From: Spirosoma fluviale
Lineage (GTDB): Bacteria > Bacteroidota > Bacteroidia > Cytophagales > Flexibacteraceae
Assembly (NCBI GenBank): GCA_945883425.1
Contig: CAMCXM010000001.1
Coordinates: forward strand, 1-64,000
Length of the DNA: 64,000 nucleotides
Direction of reading: 5' to 3'
The position numbers and the translations under genes were made by a program. A model generated the notes under the pieces. It was given only the letters and a program-made list of their open reading frames with translations. It was not told where the DNA came from and did no database searches. Of this stretch, positions 1-9,984 are shown piece by piece. Every line of letters begins with the position of its first letter. The first letter of the stretch is position 1.

Positions 1-1476
1 GATTACGCCAAAAGATTGGACCTCAATCTTTTCTCAAGTCTGGAAATCATTCCGTTCATGGATAAACTCATGGAGCGCAATTTTATGCAGTACGATAACG
101 AGGGCTACCATGCTTCAGGCAGTATGTTGGTAAACAAGCAGGTAATCAAAGCCGTAAGCCGCAACGATGCTGGCCTTCTTCCAAAGAAGCAGGACATCAG
201 CAACTGGAAAAGCCTCGCGAAACAACTCCGAAGCACGTTCCGGGAAATCAGTCGTGCGAATGTTGGTACGGAAGATGCCATGAATTTTTTCCGCTTCGTG
301 CGGGTACGTTCGGAAAACTTCGGCTTCTGGAAAGCAATGGACGCTTACAATGCCGTCGACAAGCTCACGCTGCTTTTCTGCCTAAGAGAATATTTCTTCG
401 AAAGCAACCGCTTTCAGATTTTCCAACCAGAGAACGAGGTTCTTTTTCCAGAGGCTCCCTGCTTTGATACGGATGAAGCCAGAAACTTCGTAGAATGTCT
501 GGAAATCTACAGCGATGGTCTGATTGAAATCGTGGAGGATGAACTCATTCAAGACAACAGCGACAGCCTCATCATTGCACTCACCGAAAAAGGCAAGCAC
601 TTCTTCTTTGAAGACCAGGCCGTTTCGCCGGCATCCGTTCAAAACAGGAAAGAGCTCAACCTGTTGCAACCACGGAAAATAAAAGAGGTAAAGCTCTTTT
701 ATTCAGGGGAAGCCGAACGCGACATTACGGTTCTGGAGAAGCTCATGCAAAAAGAATCGCTTGAACACTTTTTCAGCAAAATGGAAAAGCGCAATCTGCC
801 CTCCTGTCTATCGATTCTCCTCTCAGGCGGTCCGGGTACCGGAAAAACGGAACTGGCCATGCAGCTCGCCCGCAAAACCAACCGGCAGATTCTGAAAGTT
901 GACCTTAGTGCAGTAAAGGACAAATTTGTTGGTGAGAGCGAAAAGAATGTGCGGGCCATTTTCAAGACCTACGAAGAAGCGGTGCGCAGCAGCAAACTCA
1001 CTCCGATACTCCTTCTCAATGAAGCCGATGGACTTCTCGGAAAGCGCAGGGAAGTGAACTCGTCGGTTGACCAGATGCTCAACACCATGCAGACCATCTT
1101 GCTGGAGCAGATGGAATCGATGAAAGGCATCATCATTGCCACCACCAACCTACGCTCGCATTTTGATGAGGCATTCGACCGCCGGTTTACCTTCAAACTG
1201 GAATTTGAAAATCCGGGTGAGAAAGCCCGACAGGAAATTCTGCGCAGCCTCCTGCCCGAAGTTGATGATCAGTGGCTTATTAAACTGGCAGCTGCCCATG
1301 AACTCACTGGCGGACAATGGCGGAATGTGGTGTACCGTGCTTTTATTGAGGAGGCCCTTGGGCATGAACTTAGTCTGGAAATGCTGCAAAAACTCGCCGC
1401 TTCTGAAGGAGGAGGAGGCAAAAAGAAAAACAGCCTGCCCATCGGATTTCATAATGGACTGCGACAGGTGGCCTAA
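1..1476 (+). CDS. AAA+ family ATPase, 5' truncated by window edge
   Basis: Walker A GGPGTGKTE, Walker B-like PILLLNEAD, sensor region IIIATTNL and FDRRF arginine-finger region; frame stays open to base 1 upstream of the listed TTG start. Confidence 0.88.
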   Translation, partial: DYAKRLDLNLFSSLEIIPFMDKLMERNFMQYDNEGYHASGSMLVNKQVIKAVSRNDAGLLPKKQDISNWKSLAKQLRSTFREISRANVGTEDAMNFFRFVRVRSENFGFWKAMDAYNAVDKLTLLFCLREYFFESNRFQIFQPENEVLFPEAPCFDTDEARNFVECLEIYSDGLIEIVEDELIQDNSDSLIIALTEKGKHFFFEDQAVSPASVQNRKELNLLQPRKIKEVKLFYSGEAERDITVLEKLMQKESLEHFFSKMEKRNLPSCLSILLSGGPGTGKTELAMQLARKTNRQILKVDLSAVKDKFVGESEKNVRAIFKTYEEAVRSSKLTPILLLNEADGLLGKRREVNSSVDQMLNTMQTILLEQMESMKGIIIATTNLRSHFDEAFDRRFTFKLEFENPGEKARQEILRSLLPEVDDQWLIKLAAAHELTGGQWRNVVYRAFIEEALGHELSLEMLQKLAASEGGGGKKKNSLPIGFHNGLRQVA

Positions 1477-1498
1477 TAAAAAATATTACGACTAAAAT

Positions 1499-1741
1499 AT
1501 GAATTCCTTTATCAAACAAAACTGGTTCCGCCTCCTCACCGGTACCTCCATGCTGCTCTTTTCAGCAGGCTTCTTTATTCGTTCGGTCATCCCGGCCCAG
1601 GCACTTCCTGATTTGCGGACAGGGGCCGGACAAAACTCCGGAAAATACACCTACTGGGTGGTAGCTTCGGAAGGATACGCCTATATTTTCCAGGCATACG
1701 ACGGAGCAAGCCCGACCTATCAGCGAAAAACCAAATTGTAA
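1499..1741 (+). CDS. Small hypothetical protein with N-terminal hydrophobic segment
   Basis: 80 aa ORF 22 bp after the AAA gene; hydrophobic LLTGTSMLLFSAGFFIRSVI. Confidence 0.55.
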   Translation: MNSFIKQNWFRLLTGTSMLLFSAGFFIRSVIPAQALPDLRTGAGQNSGKYTYWVVASEGYAYIFQAYDGASPTYQRKTKL

Positions 1742-1760
1742 ACGTTCCGCTTATCGTGTC

Positions 1761-2339
1761 ATGTCGCTGAAGACCTATTTCATTGAAAATTTTCTTGTGG
1801 ATGCGGAAAGGCTGCAATACGAGCCGGTCAACCATCTGCTTTTGTCTGGCAGAAGAAAACGACTGGTCGATGCAAACACCTATTTCTTCGGAGGGAAAGA
1901 TTGGAAAAACTGTCACAAGGACCTGCTTTTCGTGGAGCAAAAAGCCGCTTTTGTTTCCTGCGCATTTGCAGCCATCTGCACCGATCTCAATATGAAAATG
2001 ACCTACCCCGATGAATACCGGCCATGGCGATCAGGGGTGTATATACCCTGTTTCGGCTGGCAGGAATTCCGGCCCTGTTTTGAGTCACCTGAAAAACTAC
2101 TTTCGGTTCCGGTGCAGCTGGGCCTTATCCGAATGGAAGATCTGGACGCGGAAGAACTGGCCCAAACCTGGTTCGAGAGGCTGAAAAAGTACTTTGAGAT
2201 TTTTATCATCTATGTGGAGTACCCCGATTTTCTGCAGACCACATTCCGAAAAACCATTTTTAAGGAGGAGCATCCCGTACTTGGCGATTTTCTGATCCGC
2301 CTTCGGATGGAAATGGAACGGCTGGCAACTACCCTTTAA
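1761..2339 (+). CDS. Hypothetical protein (192 aa)
   Basis: Codirectional ORF close behind 1499-1741; balanced composition. Confidence 0.7.
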   Translation: MSLKTYFIENFLVDAERLQYEPVNHLLLSGRRKRLVDANTYFFGGKDWKNCHKDLLFVEQKAAFVSCAFAAICTDLNMKMTYPDEYRPWRSGVYIPCFGWQEFRPCFESPEKLLSVPVQLGLIRMEDLDAEELAQTWFERLKKYFEIFIIYVEYPDFLQTTFRKTIFKEEHPVLGDFLIRLRMEMERLATTL

Positions 2340-2349
2340 GGTTTTAGCA

Positions 2350-3369
2350 TCACACGGGCATTTCGATGCCTTTATCGGGATAAATCCATTCGGTAAATTG
2401 GCCGATGAGCAGATTCCAGCTGCTGATTGAAAAAGCCGGATGTGTCAATGCTGTATCATCCAAAATAACAGGTAGACGGTCACGCTGACTACCAGCTGAC
2501 AAACCAGTGGATTCTACGGTTTGCATGACACGAATAAAAGCAGCTTTTTCTTCCACCTCTCCCGAATCGTCGAACGTCCGATGCTGGTAGCGTGGTTGAT
2601 CAATGGGCATAAAGAGCTTGACAACCGATTTCCATACTTGCGGGAACGATCTTTTTGCTTCCCTAAAACTTCGCAGATTCATCAGTTCGGCCATTGGGGT
2701 GCCGTTATTTCTTGCTATGAAAATGAGAAACAGCAGTACCTGCGACTCATAGCTGCTCAGATACAGTTCGGGATCGGATTGCCAGGCATTTCCCTGTTTT
2801 TCCCTCAGCTCGAAGCGGAAACAATTCCGGAAGCTGCAGAGCCGCAGTCGGAATTCACGCTTTTTCACCTCAATGTCATGCAGACTCGGTCTTTCTAAAA
2901 TCCGGATGTCATCGAAAACCTGGTCTGCCATCCAGAGGCTCCCGAAAAAATTCATGTCCGCCGGATCGTCTGGTTGCCCATAAAACTGCCGGAGACCCAA
3001 TAATTTTCCATCATAATCGGGCAGTAATTCCCGGCAGGCAAGGCGAAATTGTAAGTCGGGTTGAAAAAAGCAACGCGGTAGATTCCGGATGGCGAGCAGA
3101 TCAAGGCGGCTTTCGGTATCTGGTAATAGGATGAGGTTCCGAAGCATACCGCAAAAGCGGAATTCGCTGAAATCCTTTGTGGACGGAATGGGCATAATCA
3201 GACCGGCCTGCCTTTGTTCAAACATAGCCGGACGAAGGCTGAAGGCCTCCAACATTTCCAGTAGCTTTTCTCGCTCCCTGAAACCGGCAAAGTAGAGGTA
3301 GCGGAAGGGTTTGAGCATACCAGCAAGCGGCTGTGGAAAAGAGACGGCTTTACCGGAATGAATTTTCAT
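2350..3369 (-). CDS. Hypothetical protein (339 aa)
   Basis: Long ORF convergent with 1761-2339; no recognised domain. Confidence 0.75.
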   Translation of the reverse strand: MKIHSGKAVSFPQPLAGMLKPFRYLYFAGFREREKLLEMLEAFSLRPAMFEQRQAGLIMPIPSTKDFSEFRFCGMLRNLILLPDTESRLDLLAIRNLPRCFFQPDLQFRLACRELLPDYDGKLLGLRQFYGQPDDPADMNFFGSLWMADQVFDDIRILERPSLHDIEVKKREFRLRLCSFRNCFRFELREKQGNAWQSDPELYLSSYESQVLLFLIFIARNNGTPMAELMNLRSFREAKRSFPQVWKSVVKLFMPIDQPRYQHRTFDDSGEVEEKAAFIRVMQTVESTGLSAGSQRDRLPVILDDTALTHPAFSISSWNLLIGQFTEWIYPDKGIEMPV

Positions 3370-3697
3370 GGTTTGGAGACCTGGATTTGTAGGATCGGTT
3401 ATTTTTATTCAAACATAATCAGATGCCAGCAAACCCTCTCAAGGCGGTGGAATGTTATTTTTCTTTTATTCACGGACAGTTTTTACCTCCCACAGACCGC
3501 ACATAATTTCGGGTTGGTGTGAGTTCAAAGCAGCAAGTTCAAAATTCAAAGAATTAATAGGTTTGATCTACCCCTCCGGCCGCTTTTTTTTCAAAGCCAG
3601 ACTCGGAATTCGGGTGGTTCGTCAACACACAGACGAAGTAAACACTCTTTGCCCAACAATGCGACTGGTTTCCGGGTTTTATGATTTCAGGAAAGGT

Positions 3698-3982
3698 TCA
3701 AAATTCCTTTTTGCTATGGTGGATGGTGACAATCTCAATGTTTTGAAAATCAGAACGTATGGAATAAACAATCCGATACGAACCTTCAATAAGTTCTCTA
3801 ATGTGTTCCAATTGAAATTCTGGAACTACACGGCCCAAATACGGTGTGTTCGCCAGGGTTTGGGGCCTGTGGAACAACTTTTAGACTACAATTTTTGCAT
3901 ACCGGACAGAATCATTTGAAATGTAGTCCCCTATTTGTTCAAGGTCTTTGATGGCACGTTCAGACCAGATTATTTCAGCCAT
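3698..3982 (-). pseudogene. ParE/RelE-family toxin pseudogene with one in-frame TAA at 3881-3883
   Basis: Read-through translation MAEIIWSERAIKDLEQIGDYISNDSVRYAKIVV*KLFHRPQTLANTPYLGRVVPEFQLEHIRELIEGSYRIVYSIRSDFQNIEIVTIHHSKKEF aligns along its length with the intact toxin at 20495-20800; no frameshift (285 nt). Confidence 0.82.
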
Positions 3983-4152
3983 TTTGCTAACCTTTCTTTG
4001 GCCTCATCCTCCTTCAGCACCCGACCAGCCTTAATATCTTCCAGTCCTTCTTCAACCTTGTTTAAAAAAATAAGCCGATCTAAAAGTTCATCCAACGTAA
4101 ATTGGCTGGACAGTTGATTGACAGTGAATAAGACTTTTGCTTTGTCTAACAT
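3970..4152 (-). CDS. Antitoxin-like protein partnered with ParE/RelE pseudogene
   Basis: MLDKAKVLFTVNQLSSQFTLDELLDRLIFLNKVEEGLEDIKAGRVLKEDEAKERLAKWLK resembles antitoxin 20325-20507; its stop overlaps the toxin start. Confidence 0.75.
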   Translation of the reverse strand: MLDKAKVLFTVNQLSSQFTLDELLDRLIFLNKVEEGLEDIKAGRVLKEDEAKERLAKWLK

Positions 4153-4461
4153 CGTTTTCGTTTTAGCAAAAATAAGAAATGTGAATGAACAACAAAAAAG
4201 GTAGACTTCCACTTTTGCTTCTCGTGTTTCGCACAGCCATCCGAAATTGAAATAAACAGCAGGTTTACAACAAAGGTATGGGTCTCGCTACAACAGCACA
4301 ACCAAGCCGCCAAATCCCTGAATCAATGCGAACCCATAATCAATTTCTTTACCCCCATTCAAACTCTCACCCAGCAGTTCGTTTTTTGACTGGATTCAAG
4401 ACCCGAATCACAAATCGGAATTCGGCATTCCCATTCATAATTTATAACTCATCGTTCATCA

Positions 4462-5712
4462 TTACTTACTCCTAATCGCCTCCACCGGATTCATGTGCGC
4501 TGCACTGATGGCTGGAGCAATCCCTGCAATAAGCCCAATACCCACACTCAGAAGGAGTCCGGTCGTGACGTTTTTGGCCGTGATCACGATGTCGAACATG
4601 TCGGATGGAATGAAGGTAAGCAATGAAACCAGCAGCAGACCGGCAATACCACCGATCAAACTAAGGAAAACGGCTTCGAACAAAAACTGGTTGAGAATAA
4701 AGGAATTCCGGGCGCCCAGCGATTTCTGAATCCCGATCTGGTTGGTGCGTTCTTTTACGGAAACGAACATGATGTTGGCAATTCCGAAGCCGCCCACCAG
4801 AATGGAAAAGCTACCAATGATGGCACCGGCAATGCTCACGGCATCGAAAATATTGGTAATCGCACTGGCGATGAGTTCGGGACGGTTCACCGCAAAATTG
4901 TCTTCTTCAAACGATTTAAGTCCCCGCCGGCTGCGCATCAGTCCCCGCACTTCGCCTTCAAGCCACTGCAGTTTGGGATCGGTGGCCTTTCCTTTGATGG
5001 CAATCACCGGTTCCACCCAGCCGTTTTTGATTTTGTACAATTCTGTAAAGGTGCTGTACGGAATCATGCAGGTAACATCATTGCTGGGCATCCCGATCAG
5101 GTTGGCACCCTGGTGAATCATCACGCCCACGACGGTGAGCTTCTTGCCTTTCACCGATACCGTCTTTCCGATCGGACTCTGACCTGGAAACAGCGTTTGG
5201 GCCATATCGTCGCCAATGAGAGCCGTCTGACTGTTGCCATCCAGTTCGCGGGGCGTAAAGTACCGTCCTTCAGCCAGTCGTACATCGTTGACCAGATTGA
5301 AGGAATAGGTAATGCCCATCACATTAATTCCCTCGATGGAGTTGTTTTCGTGTTTTACAAGACGGTCTCCTTTGGAAGCATAAAGGGCTACGGCTTCGGC
5401 ATTCTGGAGATTCTTTTCCAGAAACCGAAAGTCGTTGACTGAGGAAACAGGACGGTTGACGTATTTGTACCAGGGGTAACTCTTCTCAAAAATCCAGGGC
5501 CATTTCTGCACATAAATCACCCGGTCTCCAAAAAACGACATGCTTTGGCGGATGTTGAGTTCAAGGGAATCGACGAGCGTAAAAACGGCAATGATGGCAA
5601 AAATACCCACCGTTACACCCAGCAGGGAAAGCAGTGTCCGGAGCAGATTGGCCCGAAGGGCACCGAGCGCAAAGGCGGTGCTTTCAAAGAAGAGGATGAA
5701 TATCTTTCTCAA
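4462..5712 (-). CDS. ABC transporter permease, MacB/FtsX family
   Basis: N-terminal TM followed by MacB periplasmic core-like domain and three C-terminal TMs; ends in NPVEAIRSK. Confidence 0.9.
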   Translation of the reverse strand: MRKIFILFFESTAFALGALRANLLRTLLSLLGVTVGIFAIIAVFTLVDSLELNIRQSMSFFGDRVIYVQKWPWIFEKSYPWYKYVNRPVSSVNDFRFLEKNLQNAEAVALYASKGDRLVKHENNSIEGINVMGITYSFNLVNDVRLAEGRYFTPRELDGNSQTALIGDDMAQTLFPGQSPIGKTVSVKGKKLTVVGVMIHQGANLIGMPSNDVTCMIPYSTFTELYKIKNGWVEPVIAIKGKATDPKLQWLEGEVRGLMRSRRGLKSFEEDNFAVNRPELIASAITNIFDAVSIAGAIIGSFSILVGGFGIANIMFVSVKERTNQIGIQKSLGARNSFILNQFLFEAVFLSLIGGIAGLLLVSLLTFIPSDMFDIVITAKNVTTGLLLSVGIGLIAGIAPAISAAHMNPVEAIRSK

Positions 5713-5887
5713 CCGATGGAGTAAAAATCAAATCTACACCGACCCGTTTCAAATTCACAAGAAAGGTGGAAAAAGAACCGCAATCCATTACTGAAAGGCA
5801 TGATTTGAGGATAAAAGATTGATTTGAAGTTGGATGGTATTGTCCGACATTACCGAAATCAGAATTCCTGTATTTACTTGCAGCGAA

Positions 5888-6913
5888 ATGGCACAATCTC
5901 CGCAGAACATTCTCGACGAACTGGCGAAAGGTATTCTCCGCCCACTGTATTTTTTGCAGGGGGAAGAGCCATACTACATCGACCGGATCATCGATTATCT
6001 GGAAGAAAATGCACTGGAACCTTCAGAGCGTGGTTTCAATCAGCTCATTATCTACGGGAAAGACACCACCATGGGCAATGTGATTGTGCAGGCCCGGCGT
6101 TTCCCGATGATGGCCCAACGACAACTGGTTCTTGTGAAAGAAGCCCAGGAAATCGGCGACCTCAATCGCAAAGAAGGACAGGAACTTCTTGAAAAATATG
6201 CTGCCAATCCGGTGCCGAGTACAATTCTGGTGTTTGGATACAAATACAAAAAACTGGATGGCCGCAAATCGCTTTCAGGTGTGCTCGACAAAAAAGCCAT
6301 TCTGGTGAATTCGGATAAGTTTCCGGACTACAAGCTCAACGACTGGATTACGAGTCATTTGAAATCCGTCGGGATTCCGTCCTCTTCATCCGCTGTTCAG
6401 ATGCTGGCCGACCACATCGGCAACGATTTATCCCGCATTGCCAATGAGCTGGAAAAAGTGAAGCTCAGTCTGGGGCCAGGTACTGAACTGACGAAGGAGA
6501 TCATCCATCAAAAAATCGGGATCAGTAAGGAGTTCAACGGATTTGAATTTCAGAATGCCCTGGCAAGCCGGAATCTGGCCAAGGCACTTCAGATTGCGGA
6601 GTATTTTGTGGCCAATCCCAAGTCCACCAGCCTGATTCAGATTACGGCTTTGTTGTTTACCTATTTCACGAAAGTGCTGCAGACGCATGTGCATTCGAAC
6701 ATGACCGACAAAGATCTGGCTTCCCTACTTGGTGTGAATCCGTTTTTTGTGAAGGACTACAAAATCGCCAAAAGCCGGTTTACCACACAGCAGATTCTGC
6801 ACATTCTCCACCAGATTCGTCTCGCAGACGGGTACGCCAAAGGCATCGATGCAGGAGATCGGGAGGAAATCTCCATTTACCAGGATCTGATTTTGCAGAT
6901 TGTGAAGTGTTGA
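5888..6913 (+). CDS. holA: DNA polymerase III subunit delta
   Basis: LYFLQGEEPYYIDRIIDYLEE start and overall HolA-like sequence; start chosen at MAQSPQNILDE. Confidence 0.9.
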   Translation: MAQSPQNILDELAKGILRPLYFLQGEEPYYIDRIIDYLEENALEPSERGFNQLIIYGKDTTMGNVIVQARRFPMMAQRQLVLVKEAQEIGDLNRKEGQELLEKYAANPVPSTILVFGYKYKKLDGRKSLSGVLDKKAILVNSDKFPDYKLNDWITSHLKSVGIPSSSSAVQMLADHIGNDLSRIANELEKVKLSLGPGTELTKEIIHQKIGISKEFNGFEFQNALASRNLAKALQIAEYFVANPKSTSLIQITALLFTYFTKVLQTHVHSNMTDKDLASLLGVNPFFVKDYKIAKSRFTTQQILHILHQIRLADGYAKGIDAGDREEISIYQDLILQIVKC

Positions 6914-7185
6914 TGCAATTGCTTTAATCGCAATCCGCCCATTCAATATTTCGTACTGAACTGCCTTCAGGTGTTTATATCTTCAATGTTTAAAAAAGTG
7001 CCTAAAATTTACATCAGAACCTGTCTGTACTATTTCTCTGTGAAAGCCCAGCGTGTTTGAGAAGTAAGGGTAGCGAAGTGACTCATTTTCAAACTACCTC
7101 TGAATTTCTTGGATAGAAACTCAACGCCAAATTGAGCAGGATTCTTTTTATCAAATATGCTTAATATGCACAGGTCGTCAGTCTG

Positions 7186-7368
7186 TTAAGGTCGTAACGG
7201 ATGAATTTTGGCATCAGGTTGAGCTCTTCGATTCGAATTTGCCGAAGTAGGCTTACGTTCCAATTTACGTTGTTTGAAAAAATCACTCAATGCTTTTTCT
7301 TCTGTCGCTGTCAAGCCAACCTGGTCACCAATGAAGTCAACGTCCAATTCTATTTTTTTTGTTTTCAT
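7186..7368 (-). CDS. Small hypothetical protein
   Basis: 60 aa ORF MKTKKIELDVDFIGDQVGLTATEEKALSDFFKQRKL; coding-like composition; 1 nt after an upstream truncated frame. Confidence 0.5.
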   Translation of the reverse strand: MKTKKIELDVDFIGDQVGLTATEEKALSDFFKQRKLERKPTSANSNRRAQPDAKIHPLRP

Positions 7369-7515
7369 ACTATTGGTTGGGAAAATATCGATTGATAAGT
7401 CTTAAGGCTGATTGTGTTTCGATAATCATAAGTCGTCCACCAAAATGATAGGCCCCCAATGTTTTTTCGTAGTGCTCAATCAGCTGTGTTTTAGAAATAG
7501 TTTCCGTCGCATAGA

Positions 7516-8613
7516 TTACCCGATGAGTTCCCTGAACTGACGGAACAGATAGCGGGAATCGTGTGGACCGGGATTGGCTTCCGGATGGTACTGAACCGAA
7601 AAGCCCTGTCCATTTTTGAGTTGGATGCCTTCTACCGTCTGGTCATTGAGGTTTTGGTGCGACAGGATCAGGTCAGGATGCTGCATCAGTTTTTCCATAT
7701 CCACCGCAAAGCCATGGTTCTGACTCGTGATTTCGCAATGGCCCGTAATCAGGTTTTTCACCGGATGATTGAGACCGCGGTGCCCGTTTTTCATTTTGTA
7801 GGTGGAAAGTCCAAACGCTCTGGCCAGCAGCTGGTGTCCCAGACAGATGCCAAACACGGGTTTTCCGGTTGCCAGTATTTTCTGGATGGTCTCCACCGCA
7901 TCGTTCATACTGGCTGGGTCGCCGGGGCCGTTTGAAAGAAAATAGGCTTCGGGCTCAAAGGCGGCGATTTCGTCCATCGGACTGTTTCCTGGCAGAACCA
8001 GACAGTTGAGATCCTGCTCTGCGAGTTGCCGGACGATGTTGAGCTTGATGCCGAAATCCAGAACTGCCACACGCCGTCCGTCTTCCGGCCCCATTTTCCA
8101 TGGTTTACTTGTCATCACCTGCGAGGCCAGCTCGAGCGATTCCATGTCGGGAAGTTCGGCCAGTTTCTGGTTCAGCTCCAGGCCAGCGGTAAATTCAGAT
8201 GAAATGACGGCGTTCATGGCGCCTTTATCGCGAATGTGCCGTACCAGTTTCCGGGTGTCGATTTCAGCAATTCCGACAATTCCATTTTCCGCCAGGTATG
8301 TATCGAGATTGTCATCAGCCCCACCTCTGGAATAAATGGTGGAAAACCCATCGCAGATCATCCCCGAAATTTTGACAGAATCAGATTCTACTTCATCCTT
8401 TTTCACACCATAATTCCCAATATGGGCCATGGTGTGGATCACAATCTGCCCGAAATAGGACGGGTCTGTGTAAATCTCCTGGTAACCGGTCATGCCGGTA
8501 TTGAAGCAAAGTTCACCACCAGAGGTTCCCTTTTTGCCCAACGCTTTGCCATGAAAAATCGTCCCGTCTGCCAATAGAAGAATGGCATCGGGTCGTTGGG
8601 AGATTCGTATCAT
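7516..8613 (-). CDS. carA: Carbamoyl-phosphate synthase small subunit
   Basis: ADGTIFHGKALGKKGTSGGELCFNTGMTGYQEIYTDPSY; GATase motif FGICLGHQLLARA. Confidence 0.97.
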   Translation of the reverse strand: MIRISQRPDAILLLADGTIFHGKALGKKGTSGGELCFNTGMTGYQEIYTDPSYFGQIVIHTMAHIGNYGVKKDEVESDSVKISGMICDGFSTIYSRGGADDNLDTYLAENGIVGIAEIDTRKLVRHIRDKGAMNAVISSEFTAGLELNQKLAELPDMESLELASQVMTSKPWKMGPEDGRRVAVLDFGIKLNIVRQLAEQDLNCLVLPGNSPMDEIAAFEPEAYFLSNGPGDPASMNDAVETIQKILATGKPVFGICLGHQLLARAFGLSTYKMKNGHRGLNHPVKNLITGHCEITSQNHGFAVDMEKLMQHPDLILSHQNLNDQTVEGIQLKNGQGFSVQYHPEANPGPHDSRYLFRQFRELIG

Positions 8614-8628
8614 ATCGGATGTAAAGAG

Positions 8629-9084
8629 TTAGGTGTTAAAAGGTTCCGGATGTGCCGACTGTTGAGCCTGGTACGCCAGAGCATAAAACTTCATTTGTTT
8701 GACCATCGAAAGAAGGCCATTGGAGCGGGTCTGAGCCAGATGGCGGGTCATGCCGATTTTCTCAATAAAGAATAAATCAGCCGACGAAATTTCCTGTGGG
8801 GTGTGTCCGGAAAGTACGCGGATCAGAAGGCTGACCAGCCCTTTCACTATGATGGCATCGCTGTCACCATAAAAAATAACCTGTCCGTTTTCAATTTTCG
8901 AAACCAGCCAAACCTGCGACTGGCAACCTTTGATCAGGTTGGATTCGAGCTTGTCGGTGTCAGGAAGTCCGGGATTTTTTTTGCCCAGGTCGATGATGTA
9001 TTCGTACCGGTCGGTCCAGTCATCAAATAATTCAAACTCTTCTACGATTTCGTGCTGAATATCTTCGATGGAGTTTGTGGACAT
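8629..9084 (-). CDS. sufE: SufE family Fe-S cluster assembly protein
   Basis: IKGCQSQVWLVSKIENGQVIFYGDSDAIIVKGLVSLLIRVLSG SufE signature. Confidence 0.93.
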   Translation of the reverse strand: MSTNSIEDIQHEIVEEFELFDDWTDRYEYIIDLGKKNPGLPDTDKLESNLIKGCQSQVWLVSKIENGQVIFYGDSDAIIVKGLVSLLIRVLSGHTPQEISSADLFFIEKIGMTRHLAQTRSNGLLSMVKQMKFYALAYQAQQSAHPEPFNT

Positions 9085-9169
9085 GGTGGTGCAAAAAAAC
9101 CAGTCCGGCCTCAGTTCACCAAACTTTTCGGAAGGAAAATTGGAAATAGATTTCGAACAGGTCCGGAAC

Positions 9170-9889
9170 CTAGCGATTCTTCTCCAACTGATGAATCAAC
9201 GCAGCCATATCTTTGGGATACGGAGCTTCCACCTGCTGGCGTTCATCGTTCATCAATCCAAAGTTTAATGCTCTGGCATGCAGTGCGACACGTGAAATCA
9301 ATGGAAGTTCTTCGGTGTCTTTCGCCAGATTGAATTTCCGTTTGATGTCAGACAAAAAAATCTTTTCTCCACCATACAATTCATCCATAACTATCGACGC
9401 CTTCAGGCATTGGAGATGAATCCGGATCTGGTGCATCCGACCTGTGAACGGCATGCACTCAATCAGGGTGTGCGACTTGTACACATCGAGTGTGTTGAAA
9501 ACAGTTTCGGCCTCTTTTCCTTCCGCTTTGTCTATCCTGACGACCCCGGTTTTCAAAGGAAAAATGGGCAGATTGACCAGGACACCTTCAAAATCGTGAA
9601 TGCCGGACGAAACCGCGTGGTATATTTTGGTGACCTGCCGATGCTCGAACTGCATGGAAATATGACGGTATGCCGCCGGGTGTTTGGCAAAAATGAGAAC
9701 GCCGGACGTTTCTTTATCCAGACGGTGACCAACCTGAGCATCGGGCCAGTAGGCCTTGGCCTGACGAAGCATGCTGTCGCCTTTATCGTCGTGCCGTTCG
9801 TCGAGAGTGGCGGTATGAGGAGGTTTGTTGATGAGAAAGAAATCGTCGTTCTCGAACAGAATCAGATCTGTAAATGCCTGTTTTTTCAA
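9170..9889 (-). CDS. RluA-family pseudouridine synthase
   Basis: GHRLDKETSGVLIFAK catalytic motif and FTGRMHQIRIHL. Confidence 0.93.
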   Translation of the reverse strand: MKKQAFTDLILFENDDFFLINKPPHTATLDERHDDKGDSMLRQAKAYWPDAQVGHRLDKETSGVLIFAKHPAAYRHISMQFEHRQVTKIYHAVSSGIHDFEGVLVNLPIFPLKTGVVRIDKAEGKEAETVFNTLDVYKSHTLIECMPFTGRMHQIRIHLQCLKASIVMDELYGGEKIFLSDIKRKFNLAKDTEELPLISRVALHARALNFGLMNDERQQVEAPYPKDMAALIHQLEKNR

Positions 9890-9984
9890 TCGGAAGTGTG
9901 TCCGGAATCACCCTTCCGGAACGGGCGCAAATCTACACCCGCTTTTGGACCGGACCGAATTTGATTTTTTCCTGAAAGGAAGAA

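Noticed and set aside
3452-3919. 155-aa plus-strand ORF
   Set aside because: Antisense to the ParE/RelE pseudogene; no independent coding support.
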